In this document: one piece after another, positions 11,721 to 22,206 of the stretch
Numbering within the stretch: position 1 is the stretch's first letter
Layout: each line of letters opens with the position of its first letter
NCBI GenBank assembly: GCA_039602395.1
Contig: JBCNJP010000009.1
Coordinates: forward strand, 1,612,001 to 1,676,000
Direction: 5' to 3'
DNA from: Deinandra increscens subsp. villosa
Taxonomy: Eukaryota > Streptophyta > Magnoliopsida > Asterales > Asteraceae
Length of the DNA: 64,000 bases
Position numbers and translations under genes: made by a program
Notes under the pieces: model-generated
What the model was told of the DNA's origin: nothing
The model's input: only the letters and a program-made list of their open reading frames with translations
Database searches by the model: none

Positions 11721-12766
11721 CAAACACCGGTTAACATCAAAAATATGCATCAACTTGACTACCACGAAGATCTCCCTGACTTGTTCATTGGCAACTGAAT
11801 TTTAGAACATTCTACATGAAAAAAAAAGATGGACCATCGCAAGACTGTCGAACGTCACGGCTATGACTACGGCAGAACCCTAGTTGCCACCACCGAAACA
11901 CCCACAAAGACCTTCGCCTCTCACCTCTGATAAGGGAAAACTATCAAACTGTTGATAAATGGGGTCTTTGGCTTGCTGAGATGCGGCTAGGAGGAAACCA
12001 TTCATGATTTTTAGGGTGAACGGTGATTAGTGTTACTGAAAATTTAAATACTAGTGTTAGTTTAGTAAACAAAGTTTGGTCGACACACCATGGCTTACCC
12101 GACTCATATCTTTGTGTTATCGCGTATTGAGTTGATGGAAATACGTGTCAAATAATGAAACGTACGTTTGCTTTCGAGATTCAACTATCCTCACACCGGT
12201 GAAAATATGTTATATATATTAGATAATGCTATAATAACTTATAAATTAAAAAAATATATATTTTAAATATCCTTTAATAACATCTCTAATAATACAAACG
12301 TGGTTTAACGACTAAAAATTATATATGATCTAATTTGTAAGGGTGATTTTTTTTCATACTTGATGTGTTGCACATGTTATTAATTTGGTTGTGTATGAGA
12401 GAATGCGACTTCCTCAAATGGAAGAACTAAAAGGAAATATAAACAAATGTTAAAGAGACGTCTTTCAAGCTAAAACTAAAAGAAGATTTTCTAGATATTT
12501 AAACAAATGTTTACTTTGATTTTTTCTATTTTAGCCACTTTATTTATTTTTTTATGTTGACCACATTACTTTTTATTTTCTGTGTTGGCTTGGCAACATT
12601 AACTTTTCTTTATTCATTTTCACCATATTACTTTTTTTTTGTCACGATACTTTTCCTTTTTAGTTACATGTTTTTTTTTTGCCGTATTGGGCAATTTACT
12701 TTTCTTTTTTACTTATTTCTACCACTTAACATTTTTTAATTTCTTTCTTTTTAATAAGTACGAGCA
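11721..12766. other. Non-genic
   Basis: I see no gene. The stretch from 12500 to 12766 is strongly T-rich, with poly-T tracts that create long F- and Y-rich frames without meaning. Confidence 0.5.
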
Positions 12767-13379
12767 AATGTCCCGCGCGTTGCTACGGGTTGACATATTT
12801 TGTCAGCGTACATTACCATAGTCACAGATATTACATCACAAAACATGAAACAAAGTTAAGTTACATTGAGAACACCAAGCAAAGATTTAGAAAACAGCAA
12901 AGAAAGGAATTAGAAACATATACCCTAATTTAAGCGAATACAGATTTCGCTGTAATAGCCAAATCTTGCACGAAAATAACGAAATCAACGAAATCGCAGA
13001 CAATACAAAACCCCTTCAAGATCAATTGTTAATGCTTACTGTTTTCACTTGACAATAGTCAAAGTGCTTACCATTTCATATTTGAATAAACTAATATTAA
13101 CTTAAATAAGAAACTTATGAAAAAATTACAATGGTAATGAACAAAAGTATAACATAAGAAATCTGTATTAGTCTTACCTTGCTTATATGCACATTCCTCC
13201 TTTTGCAAAGTGATTGTACTCCTAATTAGGAAACATATAATTATATTAGGAAACAGATGTATAAATTCAAAGTTAGAACAATAGAGTTCACATTTACTTA
13301 CCTTGGTAAAGTGGCAACTAATATCATTTACTTACATTGCTTATATGCGCATTCCTCCTTTTGCAGCCTCAATCTGCTC

Positions 13380-13482
13380 AGTAAATCCAGTCCTTTCTAT
13401 TGATGCATCACCAATACGACTTGTGTAAAAATGGTTACCTACTTAAGCCAAGCTGGTTTCCTAGCCAAATAGAGACGACATT
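13380..13482. repeat. 103-bp direct repeat, copy 1
   Basis: It runs from AGTAAATCCAGTCC to GAGACGACATT and is repeated essentially unchanged at 13553-13655. The near identity implies a recent local duplication of about 173 bp. On the minus strand it can be read as an open stretch around IGDASIERTGFTEQIEAAK, which I do not recognise. Confidence 0.93.
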
Positions 13483-13552
13483 GCTTGAGCCATACTAAAA
13501 TGTTGCAGGAATATATTGTCTAGTATAAAAAGTACCTGAATACTCCAGGTCA

Positions 13553-13655
13553 AGTAAATCCAGTCCTTTCTATTGATGCATCACCAATACGACTTGTGTA
13601 AAAATGGTTACCTACTTAAGCCAAGCTGGTTTCCTAGCCAAATAGAGACGACATT
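13553..13655. repeat. 103-bp direct repeat, copy 2
   Basis: This is the second copy of the repeat at 13380-13482. A 70-bp spacer separates the two. Confidence 0.93.
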
Positions 13656-13857
13656 AATGTGACCAGTACAGTTAGGAACCAAATATGAGCCATAAATTTC
13701 CTAATTCTGCATATGACCCATTTATAGATAAGATACTCTTCATAAGACCCATTTAGGTACAATAGAACAAACGTAAGTTTATGTTGATTTGTACCAGACA
13801 TGATAAAGTTACTAAATACACTTATATAATTCTGAATGTAAAAGAAAAAACTGACCA

Positions 13858-13992
13858 TTAGTTCTTCCTCCTTGTCCGTTCTAAAAAATTCAAAACATTT
13901 TCATAAACAATGAAAGTTATTGAAGCTGCAGGAAGATTTTTCAGAAGGTTTACTGTGATGCCTCTATAGAAACCTTTTATAACATCAAAAGG
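13858..13992 (-). pseudogene. Mitochondrial carrier (SLC25) C-terminal fragment
   Basis: Read on the minus strand it gives KGFYRGITVNLLKNLPAASI followed by TFIVYENVLNFLER and a stop at 13860-13858. This matches the last transmembrane helix and C-terminus of mitochondrial carrier family proteins (GFYRG, then NxxKxxPAxxITFxxYE). No other carrier exon was found nearby, so it is an isolated 3' exon, probably captured by the surrounding element. The exact carrier subtype cannot be told from this piece. Confidence 0.72.
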
Positions 13993-15263
13993 AAGAAAAA
14001 ATGGGTTTTTATTAATCAAACATCAGCAGTGCAGCTGACATGCACTAACAATAATTAGAAAGAACACACTACAAAACACTAACCTCTAGTAAAAGTCAGC
14101 AATGCATAAAAATATCTTGTTGAGAACAGCAAACAGAGAAGTAAATATTAGCGTATTCATAAGAAACATTAAAACGCAAGTCAATTACAAACATAAGTTA
14201 GATCATAAAACGCAAGTATCCTCCATAGATATCCTCTTTTAAGTACTGATTAAGGAAGAAGGTATAAAACAAAGTTAGATCATGGATAACATAACAATAC
14301 CAAGTTATTTTACTACAGTTAATGATTGATCAAGTCGTCTAAGTAACAAAAAGAAACAGTAGAATTCATAACTTAAATTTGTATAGAAAGATGAAGTAAA
14401 AACACTTTAAACATAGACACTTGCAAGTGAGTAAAAGAATCAGTTACATGATAAAAGAAAATTGTCAGTTAACCAAAGTAAAACTAATTTCATAGGCACA
14501 AAAAAGGTTTCAAAGTTCACTTGTTTAACCGTGCGTTTATTATCCTCTTTTTATATATGATTTGCTTCAAGAATATTTCAATACAATCATACAGTAGAAA
14601 TGACTATCTTAAACATGACCAAACTCCACAACAGAAAAAATAAAAATAAAAACTGAAAACACTCTGTGCCTCTTTTGAAGAGCTAAATATTTCAAATGGA
14701 TCAAACATATCTCAAACTGACATGAACCTCAATCTGAATTAACATCAACATGCCATTTTTGTAAAGAGAAAATACAAAAACAAAATTGAAAGAAGACCGT
14801 AAAGATTGATGACAACAATACAAAAATGAATCTCTAAATTAACTCATGAAAACCCAAATAACACAAACAATAGAAATGTACCTGAGTCTGACAATCAAGC
14901 AACACGAAGCTGCATAAGATACATCCACAAATGAAAGCATAATTAGAGCTCACTTAAGAGCTAAAAGGAGGATAACCAAAGAGAAAAAAATGAAAACATT
15001 AATAAATTATACATGAAGTTTATAACACAACTTTATTAACCTGCAATTCAACAACAACCTTTTTAGCTCTTAAGTGAACTCTAATTAATAACTTGGTATT
15101 ATTAATTTTTGAGCATACAACAAAAAACAGAAACAAAAACTCACCTGCACACCAAATGAAGAGACCTGAGACCTGCGTGTCAAAGACCTTTATTCACCTT
15201 ATTAGTAAGGTCATTTAACGTAATTCTTTTACAGAATATATAAACTCATACTAAAAAACCATT

Positions 15264-15735
15264 AGGCTCAGATCATCATAGAGGTTCATAAGAGATGTTC
15301 ATGGTTCTATGGCTGCAAAACTTATTGACACGCCAAAATAAACCCTAAACCCCAACTCTGAATAATCATCATAGCCTTATAATCAAACCGGCATAGCAAC
15401 ATAAAAGCAATCAGAAAACTTAAGCCACCTCAAAGCAACAGATCCATAAGCAACGTTTAATACCCACGTTTTTCGAAAGCCACAGAAATACTCATAGAAT
15501 CACCAAGGGAGCAGCCTCAAAGCAACATAATTGAACCCTCATAGGAGCAGGTAATCCGACCAATCAATACAATGGAAAAAGTATACACATCAAAACCAAG
15601 TTAATGATTTGATATGCATATAAATAACTTGCTAGGCATATAAATAACTTGCTAGGCTCAGATCATCATAAAGGTTTATAAGAGATGTTTATGGTTCTAT
15701 GGCTGCAAAACTTATTGCCACGCCAAAATAAACCA
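15264..15735. repeat. Pair of ~85-bp direct repeats
   Basis: A segment starting AGGCTCAGATCATCATA and ending CACGCCAAAATAAACC occurs at about 15264-15343 and again at about 15655-15735. Shorter related words (GGCTGCAAAACTTTT ... CACGC) recur near 16003-16025 and 16094-16120, so the module has at least four degenerate copies. Confidence 0.8.
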
Positions 15736-15837
15736 AAAATCATCTCATAGCAGCCTCAAAGAACAATTCATCTCATAGCAATACCTCAATGAACAATTCA
15801 TCTCATAGCAATACCTCAATGACAATCACAAAGAACA

Positions 15838-15935
15838 TGTGTAGAGAGACTGAGAGATGTCATCATCCACCGCCCACAAACACAAATAAGAAAAAAACGT
15901 GTACGGGGGAATAGTCAAAGTGTGAGACTGACAAT
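15838..15935. repeat. ~100-bp direct repeat (partner at 17450-17547)
   Basis: The shared core includes ATGTCATCATCCACCGCCCA and AAAAAAACGTGTACGGGGGA. The second copy at 17450-17547 ends in a small hairpin, AGTCTC-ATTA-AGAGACT. The copies are 1.6 kb apart and bracket the AT tract and the GC-rich block. Confidence 0.85.
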
Positions 15936-16152
15936 TAAGGCTAAATGATATAAGGCTCAGATTTAAATCTGTGTGTGGATAGTTATTCATTTAAATTCCC
16001 ACAGCTGCAAAGGTTTTGCCACGCCAAGATATGGAATTTGAACCAATCCACATTTACAGTTTTGTGGATAGTGAGTGACTCATCCAAATCCCCATGGCTG
16101 CAAAACTTTTACCACGCGAGAGACATTACTTTCATCATATCCACTTTTACAG

Positions 16153-16154
<2 letters not shown>

Positions 16155-16220
<66 letters not shown>
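16155..16220. repeat. (AT)n microsatellite
   Basis: About 66 bases of alternating A and T. The apparent IYIYIY reading frames over it are artefacts. Confidence 0.95.
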
Positions 16221-16222
<2 letters not shown>

Positions 16223-17449
16223 TCATAGCCAATTAAAAGGAAGCAGTTAACATGAATCATCTCAAAGGTTTTGAGACACACATGAGAACAATAAAACCGA
16301 CAGGAGGAACATGATCTGTACAATATATACAAATCAAAATCACCGCCAACAACAAACTAAGATGATATTGTCCTTTATAGCTCCAACATAAGGCTTCAAA
16401 TCCATCAAAAATCCAACAAATGATATTGTAAGAAACCCATCAATGTTTTTAAAGATACAAATCAACAATTTGAGATGCGCCTGACAATCATAGCCTTCAA
16501 CATAAGAGTTAAGATCCATAAAAAAACCCAATAAAATCTATTGTAAGTAGCCCATCGAAGCTTTAGAAGCTGAAAGTCAGCATTTGAAAGCGCGATAAAT
16601 CAGTATACAAAGATCATGGCAACCAACCGGAAAAAAGAACCGCTTTCAGTTCCACACATAATCAGAGAAGGTAAAAAGCCATCAGACTTTAGGGTCTCAG
16701 TCAGGACCAAAGAAGATCAATCCGAAACCCTAACAACTGTCACCATCACCGCCTAACAGGCTCAGGTCAGGGTACGAATAATTTATCACATGCAATAGTG
16801 AACAACCCAGATTCACAGCGATTGTGGCCGGAAAACCCACTGGCCGAAGCCGGATCTGTCCCGTCATTATCAGATCTGGGTTACAGAAAACCCTAAACCC
16901 AAAATCGCTCCAACAAAATAGCAATAACTGGAGCAACAAAATCGTACCTTTGATGACATCGGACTTTACTCACGGAATCGTCGATTCATCGTCATTGCCT
17001 CTCGTGAACGGAGCAACGAAATCGCCGCTTCAACGTCACCGGAGCATCGACGGTGAGAGACGATTGAAGTCGGAGCAATAGATGGGGGCAACAGCGCCGC
17101 CGTCGCGGGAAAATCCGTCATTTTCAGATCTGGGTTACATCTCCGTAACAGCAACAAAGTAGACATCAAACATTATCATCGCCTTTTCAAGCCTCAAATC
17201 ATATGTAAAGCTCAGATCCGGCAGTTGACAGCGCTAACGCCACTACCTCACCGGAAATCACAGCAAACAAACAACGGTAAAACCACAACTCACCGCCTTC
17301 AGTATCTCTGTCATCGGAATCGTATGTCCATGGAAGAGAGAGATAGCTAATAGAGAGGGGGAGAGAGACAAAGCTCTGTCTGCAGAGAAGTGAGAGAAAC
17401 TCAAATCTCAAATCATGGTGAGCTATAATAGAGAAAGAGAAAGAGCAAC

Positions 17450-17547
17450 ATGTTGAGAGATTGAGAAATGTCATCATCCACCGCCCACAACCACTAATAA
17501 GAAAAAAACGTGTACGGGGGAATAGTCTCATTAAGAGACTGACAATT
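17450..17547. repeat. ~100-bp direct repeat, second copy
   Basis: Partner of 15838-15935, with small differences in the last third. Confidence 0.85.
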
Positions 17548-17775
17548 TAAGTGAATTGATTAATAAGGAAATAGTTTCAGATGTTCTCATATATATATAT
17601 GCCAAAACCAACTTGAGGAATTGTTTTAGGTTTTTTCGTTTTTGTCATCTTACTTTTTTTTTTTTTTTTGACACGTAACTCTTTTTTTTATTGATTAATA
17701 TATGTTTTATTTGTGGTGTATGTAAAAAAAAAATCTCATGCATATATTTTTTTTAAAAAAATATATTTTTATAAA

Positions 17776-18202
17776 ACCGGTTTTATAGTTGAACCGGAAA
17801 ACTTTCCGGGACCGGTTCGACCGGTCGGACCGGTTGGACCGTCCGGTTGAACCGGTTAGGGGATTTATATATATATTTTTATAAAAATGTTAATAAATTT
17901 TTACACCACAACGAAAATAGTTAAAATAGAATGATAATCCACTAAAAAATAATACCAAATAGGTATTTCATAAGAAAATATAAGTTTTAGACTTTAAAAA
18001 ATAATAAAAAATAACAATAAATTAAATTTTTTATTTTTTTTAAATATCAGAAAACCGGTTGAACCGGTTAAAACCGGAAAACCGCCCGTTTCAAAACGGT
18101 CCAGTTATGTCCAAAAAACCGGGGATTAAAAAACCGATATGATGACCGGTTGGCGGTTGAACCGGTTGAACCGGACCGGTTGAACCGGTTTTTAAAACAT
18201 TG
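17776..18202. mobile_element. CCGGTT-rich MITE
   Basis: Both arms (17776-17862 and 18050-18200) are packed with ACCGGTT, GGTTGAACCGG and AACCGGTT in both orientations around an AT-rich centre, giving long imperfect inverted arms. The right end, read outward, is CAATGTTTTAAAAACCGG, a common terminus of short plant hAT derivatives, followed by CAATGCAT. A near match TCATGCAT lies near 17738, but the left terminus is degraded, so the target duplication is uncertain. Confidence 0.6.
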
Positions 18203-18511
18203 CAATGCATACTTCCCTCTATTTTATTGCGTTTTGTGCTATAACACACGATCCGTCCCGTCATATGCGTAAATGTGAACAATCTAGTTAATTCTTCTAA
18301 AAGTAATTTAGAGAGTTTTTCAATTCATTCCGATATTATTATTCGTTTAAATTTCTCGCTCTCCCCCTAGCATACGATCAGCCGCTCTGCACTCGTCTCC
18401 AAACGCTGCATTAGGGTTCGAGTTTTTTTCATCTTTTTTACTGTATTTCCTCATTAGTTAGGTTGTATTGTATATATTACAGTATAGATGCCAACCGTTT
18501 CATGTTTTTTT

Positions 18512-18762
18512 AGTTTATGAGTTGTTTAATACTGCATCAGTTTTTATCTTCGTCAAAAACCTACTTCTGTTTAATAAGTTTGGGTTTGCAGGAAGAGCAA
18601 AACTCTTCAAACTCATCTTACTTTGAGCATTAGTTTTTGAGTTGTTTAATTCGATCTGCACCGGTTTTTATCTTCATAAAAAAACCTACTTCTGTTTAAC
18701 AAGTTTAGGTTGTTTTGCAGGAAGAGCAAACGGCTTCAAACTCATTTTACTTTGAGCATTAG
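18512..18762 (+). repeat. Tandem duplication in the HSP70-B leader
   Basis: Two units of about 120 and 131 bp (18512-18631 and 18632-18762) each contain GAGTTGTTTAAT, a Y-rich run ending TTTGCAGGAAGAGCAAA, and the leader TTGAGCATTAG that precedes the ATG in all four plus-strand copies. The TTTGCAG|GAAGAG step looks like a 3' splice site, so B may have a 5' UTR intron with a duplicated acceptor. C, D and E lack this sequence. Confidence 0.75.
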
Positions 18763-18767
18763 TTATA

Positions 18768-20732
18768 ATGGAGGGAAAAGTAAACGAAGCCATGGCGATC
18801 GGCATTGACCTCGGAACAACGTACTCTTGTGTTGCGGTTTCGAACCACGGTAGAATCGAAATCATACCCAACGAGCAAGGCTTCAGAACCACACCGTCTA
18901 CTGTTGCGTTCCTTGATTCCGAACGTCTAATCGGAGATGGTGCCAAGAACCAAATAGCTATGAACCCTGCAAACACCATATTTGGTCAGTCTACTAACTT
19001 TTTCTACTTTTCTTTTCGTTTTTATCAAATAAAAAAGAAGTTGAACTGGTATAAAATGTTGAATGTGTTGTTGATGAATAATCAATAATATGGATTTACA
19101 GATGCTAAGAGGTTGATTGGACGGAAATTCAGTGATTCCAAAGTGCAGGAAAATATGAAATTGTGGCCTTTTAGGGTCATAGAAGGGGATACAGACACTC
19201 CAAAGATTGTTGTCTCCTACAAAGGTCAAGAGAAGCAGTTTTTAGCCGAAGAAATTTCGTCAATGATTCTTGGAAAGATGAAAGAAATTGCTGAAGCCTA
19301 TCTTGGAAAGGTTGTAAAGAATGCGGTGATAACTGTCCCAGCTTATTTTAACGATTCACAACGTCAAGCAACAAAGGATGCAGGTGCTATTGCGGGTTTA
19401 AACGTTATCCGCATGATCAATGAACCTACAGCCGCTGCAATTGCTTATGGTCTTGACAATAATTCTGAATATATTGGCAAGATAAACGTGCTAATCTTTG
19501 ATTTGGGAGGTGGTACTTTTGATGTCTCTTTATCAACGATCGAGGAAGGGAGTGTTTTTGAGGTGAAAGCCGTTTCTGGCGACACTCATTTGGGAGGTGA
19601 GGATTTTGATAACAACATGGTAGAATATTGTGTTTCTGTATTTAAACGGAAACACAATAAGGACTTAACAGGGAACCAAAGAGCATTGGGGAGGCTGAGA
19701 TTTGCTTGTGAGAAAGCAAAAAGGATTCTCTCAAGCACTACTCAGACTTCAATTGATTTAGATAGTTTACACGAGGGTATTGATTTTTCAATGAGATTTA
19801 CTCGAGCTAAATTTGAAGAGCTGAACATGAGTTTGTTCAGTCGGTGCATCGAGACTGTAGACAATTGTCTAAAAGATGCTAAGATAGAAAAATCATGGGT
19901 TGACGACATTATTCTTGTTGGTGGCTCGACTAGGATACCTAAGGTCCAACATATGTTACGAGAACTCTTTGGGTGGAAGGAGCTATGTAAGAGTGTGAAC
20001 CCTGATGAGGCTGTAGCATTCGGTGCCGCTGTTATGGCTGCAAAGTTAACTGGTAGCAATGATAAGAATGTTCGTGGAATGTTACTACGTGATGTTACTC
20101 CTTTATCACTTGGTGTAGCTTTGAAAGGAGATGTATTTGACGTTGTGATTCCACGGAATACTCAAATACCTACGAAGAAAATGAAAAAGTATATTACTAC
20201 TAAAGATGACCAATTCTCAGCAGTTATCAAGGTGTATCAAGGCGAAAGGACCAAATGTACAGATAACTATTTTTTAGGCGAATTCATAATTTCCGGAATA
20301 CCACCTGCTCCCCATGGGGAGATATTTTTCGAGGACTGCTTTGAGATAGATCCTGATGGTATCCTCACAGTAACGTCAAAGATAATATCACACGGTATAT
20401 CAAACAAGCTTACTATTGCAAATGAAAAGGGAAGACTATCAAAGGAGGAGATAGAAAAGATGGTAAAAGAAGCTGAGAAGTACAAACTTGAGGATCTAGA
20501 ATTCAAAAAGAAAGTGGATGCATACAATGCTTTAGAGGATTGCATATACAAGATGAAAAAAAAGGTCAAAGAATACAAAGTCAACAAGACGGTGGCTCGG
20601 GAGAGGTTGAAGACAATGGAGACTGCTATCAAGGAAACGACCGAGTGGCTTGAGGACAATCAAGCGGCACCTATCACTGAGCTTCATGGTAAAAAGGTAA
20701 ATCTGGAGTTTGTTTGTGGAGTTTTGTTCTGA
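18768..20732 (+). CDS. HSP70: HSP70-B, C-terminally shortened HSP70 chaperone
   Basis: Exons 18768-18984 and 19102-20732; intron 117 bp (GTCAGT...ACAG, phase 1); 615 residues. It is an ATP-dependent chaperone, presumably cytosolic as no targeting peptide is seen. The ATPase domain has signature 1 IDLGTTYS (about 13-20), DAKRLIG across the splice (73-79), NEPTAAAIAYGL (about 179-190), DLGGGTFD (206-213) and VGGSTRIPKVQ (345-355). The linker reads MLLRDVTPLSLG (about 399-410), with Arg where the family has Leu. A full substrate-binding beta domain and most of the helical lid follow. The protein ends ...LEFVCGVLF, aligned to the canonical ELESICNPII, so the terminal tail with EEVD, which recruits TPR co-chaperones, is absent. 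B is also the only copy with GVLF instead of TPLI/V at the end. Confidence 0.93.
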
Positions 20733-21372
20733 AAATATGGTGGTTAACTATGGGATATCTAGCCATGTTCACTGCTCAGGGCGTGGTTTTTAACTGTTTG
20801 TTTATTTGAAAACATATCGTACTTGATATTATAAGTTTATAACTATTGTGTTTTCTATTTGCGAATGCGACTAAATATGTTACTGATTAACGTAGCAACA
20901 AGACAATGATTTATTCGTATTTTGTTTCATGATATTATGTTATCATCACAAATACTCTGGAAAATATGATATATTTGCATTTACAAACACTTTTTTAAAC
21001 CTCAATTTCGAAAATATGATAAAACAATATCCAATATAGAACCTTTACATATCGGATAGAAATCTTCATATAGCTTACTAATGCGACATCTTTAGTTGGG
21101 TTGGGTTTTAAAAAGGGCGTTTCTATTCCTAAGTCGTTGATAATGAGCTTTCTAATCGTACATAGCTTTAGATGATCGTCTGAGGTTGTATTGGATTGCC
21201 GTTTATCATAGATACATAGTTTACATTACCCTTGCTAAAGTTGATATTTACTGATGATTACTATCTTTCCTACACTTATGCAACATAGATCGCGATACAT
21301 ATAATAAATATATAATTGTATTCTTGATATAAGCCCGGCCTTTTCTCTACACACCGGATTTTCTAGACACTG
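20733..21372. other. 3' flank of HSP70-B, no gene seen
   Basis: The first roughly 80 bases resemble the 3' UTR of HSP70-C (TATGGTGGT...GGATATCTA). The rest is AT-rich and unrecognised. Confidence 0.5.
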
Positions 21373-21919
21373 CCATATACGACCTGTATAGTGCGATACA
21401 TGTCGTATTGCACACGCCCAACATTAATTACAGCTTAGAAAAAACCCTAAACGACCTGTATAGAGCAATACGACTCGTTTTGCTTTACCTCGTACCACTA
21501 ATTATCGATTACTGCAAACCTGTCTACAAATGATTGGAACTTATACGACCTGTATGGAGCAATACAGGGCATTTGACTTACGTCGCACCACTGATTGGAG
21601 CATATGATTGGAGTTTATTTGTCTGGACCTTATACGACCTAGATTGGTACATACAGGTCGTTTAGGAGTCCTTGGTAATCGGGACTATTAGCGTATTACA
21701 ATTCGTATAGCACTATACAAGTTGTATAGCGTTTACGAACATTTCCTGACTCTTTTCCCCACAACATTCCCATCTGACAAGTCAAACATTCACCTGACAT
21801 TTTTTTTCAAACACCAGCCCAATACAACCCGTATTGTCATATACGCATCGTATATTTTAGTATTTATTGCGTTGACCAGGTTATACAGCTCGTATTGACC
21901 TATATGGACTGTATAATCC
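21373..21919. repeat. Array of degenerate palindromic repeats between HSP70-B and -C
   Basis: About seven to eight variants of a palindromic unit occur, such as ATACGACCTGTATAGTGCGA followed by TACATGTCGTAT, and ACGACCTGTATAGAGCAATACGACTCGT broken over 21451-21478. CGACCTGTAT, its complement ATACAGGTCG and close variants (GACCTAGATT, CGTATAGCACTATAC, CGTATTGACCTATATGGACTG) recur every 50-90 bases. No ORF. It could be a transposon subterminal array or a local foldback. Confidence 0.7.
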
Positions 21920-21944
21920 GGTTTCTAAAGCAACACCCTTGTTT

Positions 21945-22206
21945 AAACAATTTGAGTAGTCTGACTAATTCAATTTTCAAACTTTTGTAAGTTATCAATT
22001 TATTTCGAAGGAATTTCATGGAAACAACCAAACCCATAAAATATAGGGAAAAAAAAAGATAATATATAAACCAAATTAAATATATATCGCCTGTTGATGT
22101 ATATATCTAAACAAGAGACGACTTTTATAGTTTACTTTTCCCAGTTTAAATAAAATGATCAGAGCCAAATACTTCAAACTCATTTTACATTTGAGCATTA
22201 GATACA
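21945..22206 (+). promoter_or_regulatory. HSP70-C promoter block shared with D and E
   Basis: The block begins GAGTAGTCTGACTAATTC and continues through TTTATTTCGAAGGAATTTC, CGCCTGTTGATGTATATATC and GACGACTTTTATAGTTTACTTT to a TATA-like TTTAAATAAA (about 22145). The leader ACTCATTTTACATTTGAGCA precedes the ATG. The same words in the same order lie upstream of D and E. TTCGAAGGAATTTCATGGAA is GAA/TTC-rich but not a perfectly spaced heat-shock element. Confidence 0.6.

Larger units (their letters stand above)
12767..17560 (-). mobile_element. Repeat-rich region, Helitron-like (uncertain)
   Basis: The left edge carries CCCGCGCGTTGCTACGGG (12771-12788), a GC-rich hairpin of the kind found near Helitron 3' ends. 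It would be a minus-strand terminus, but the expected CTRR does not follow. The region holds several long direct repeats, a mitochondrial carrier gene fragment and a GC-rich block at 16.6-17.5 kb that looks like a captured 5' gene end. Gene fragments plus repeats between AT-rich arms fit a Helitron or other capturing element. The borders are not proven. Confidence 0.3.

Noticed and set aside
3343..12340. TGTAAGGG at about 12337 as the missing partner of the LTR at 3343
   Set aside because: Only the first ten or so bases agree; the following sequence is unrelated.
12554..12821. F/Y-rich frames of about 60 codons
   Set aside because: Poly-T tract artefacts with no conserved motif.
15975..16332. 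Frames rich in IYIYIY on both strands
   Set aside because: Translation of an (AT)n microsatellite.
16730..17531. Overlapping 67-110-codon frames in the GC-rich block
   Set aside because: Different frames on both strands are open because of base composition; none resembles a known protein.
19742..20659. Long antisense frames opposite HSP70-B (similar ones opposite C, D and E)
   Set aside because: Shadow frames of a strongly conserved coding region; the sense frame carries all family motifs.
21990..22030. Perfect heat-shock element upstream of HSP70-C
   Set aside because: GAA and TTC units are present but spacings are 0, 1 and 3 bases, so no proper nGAAnnTTCn array.
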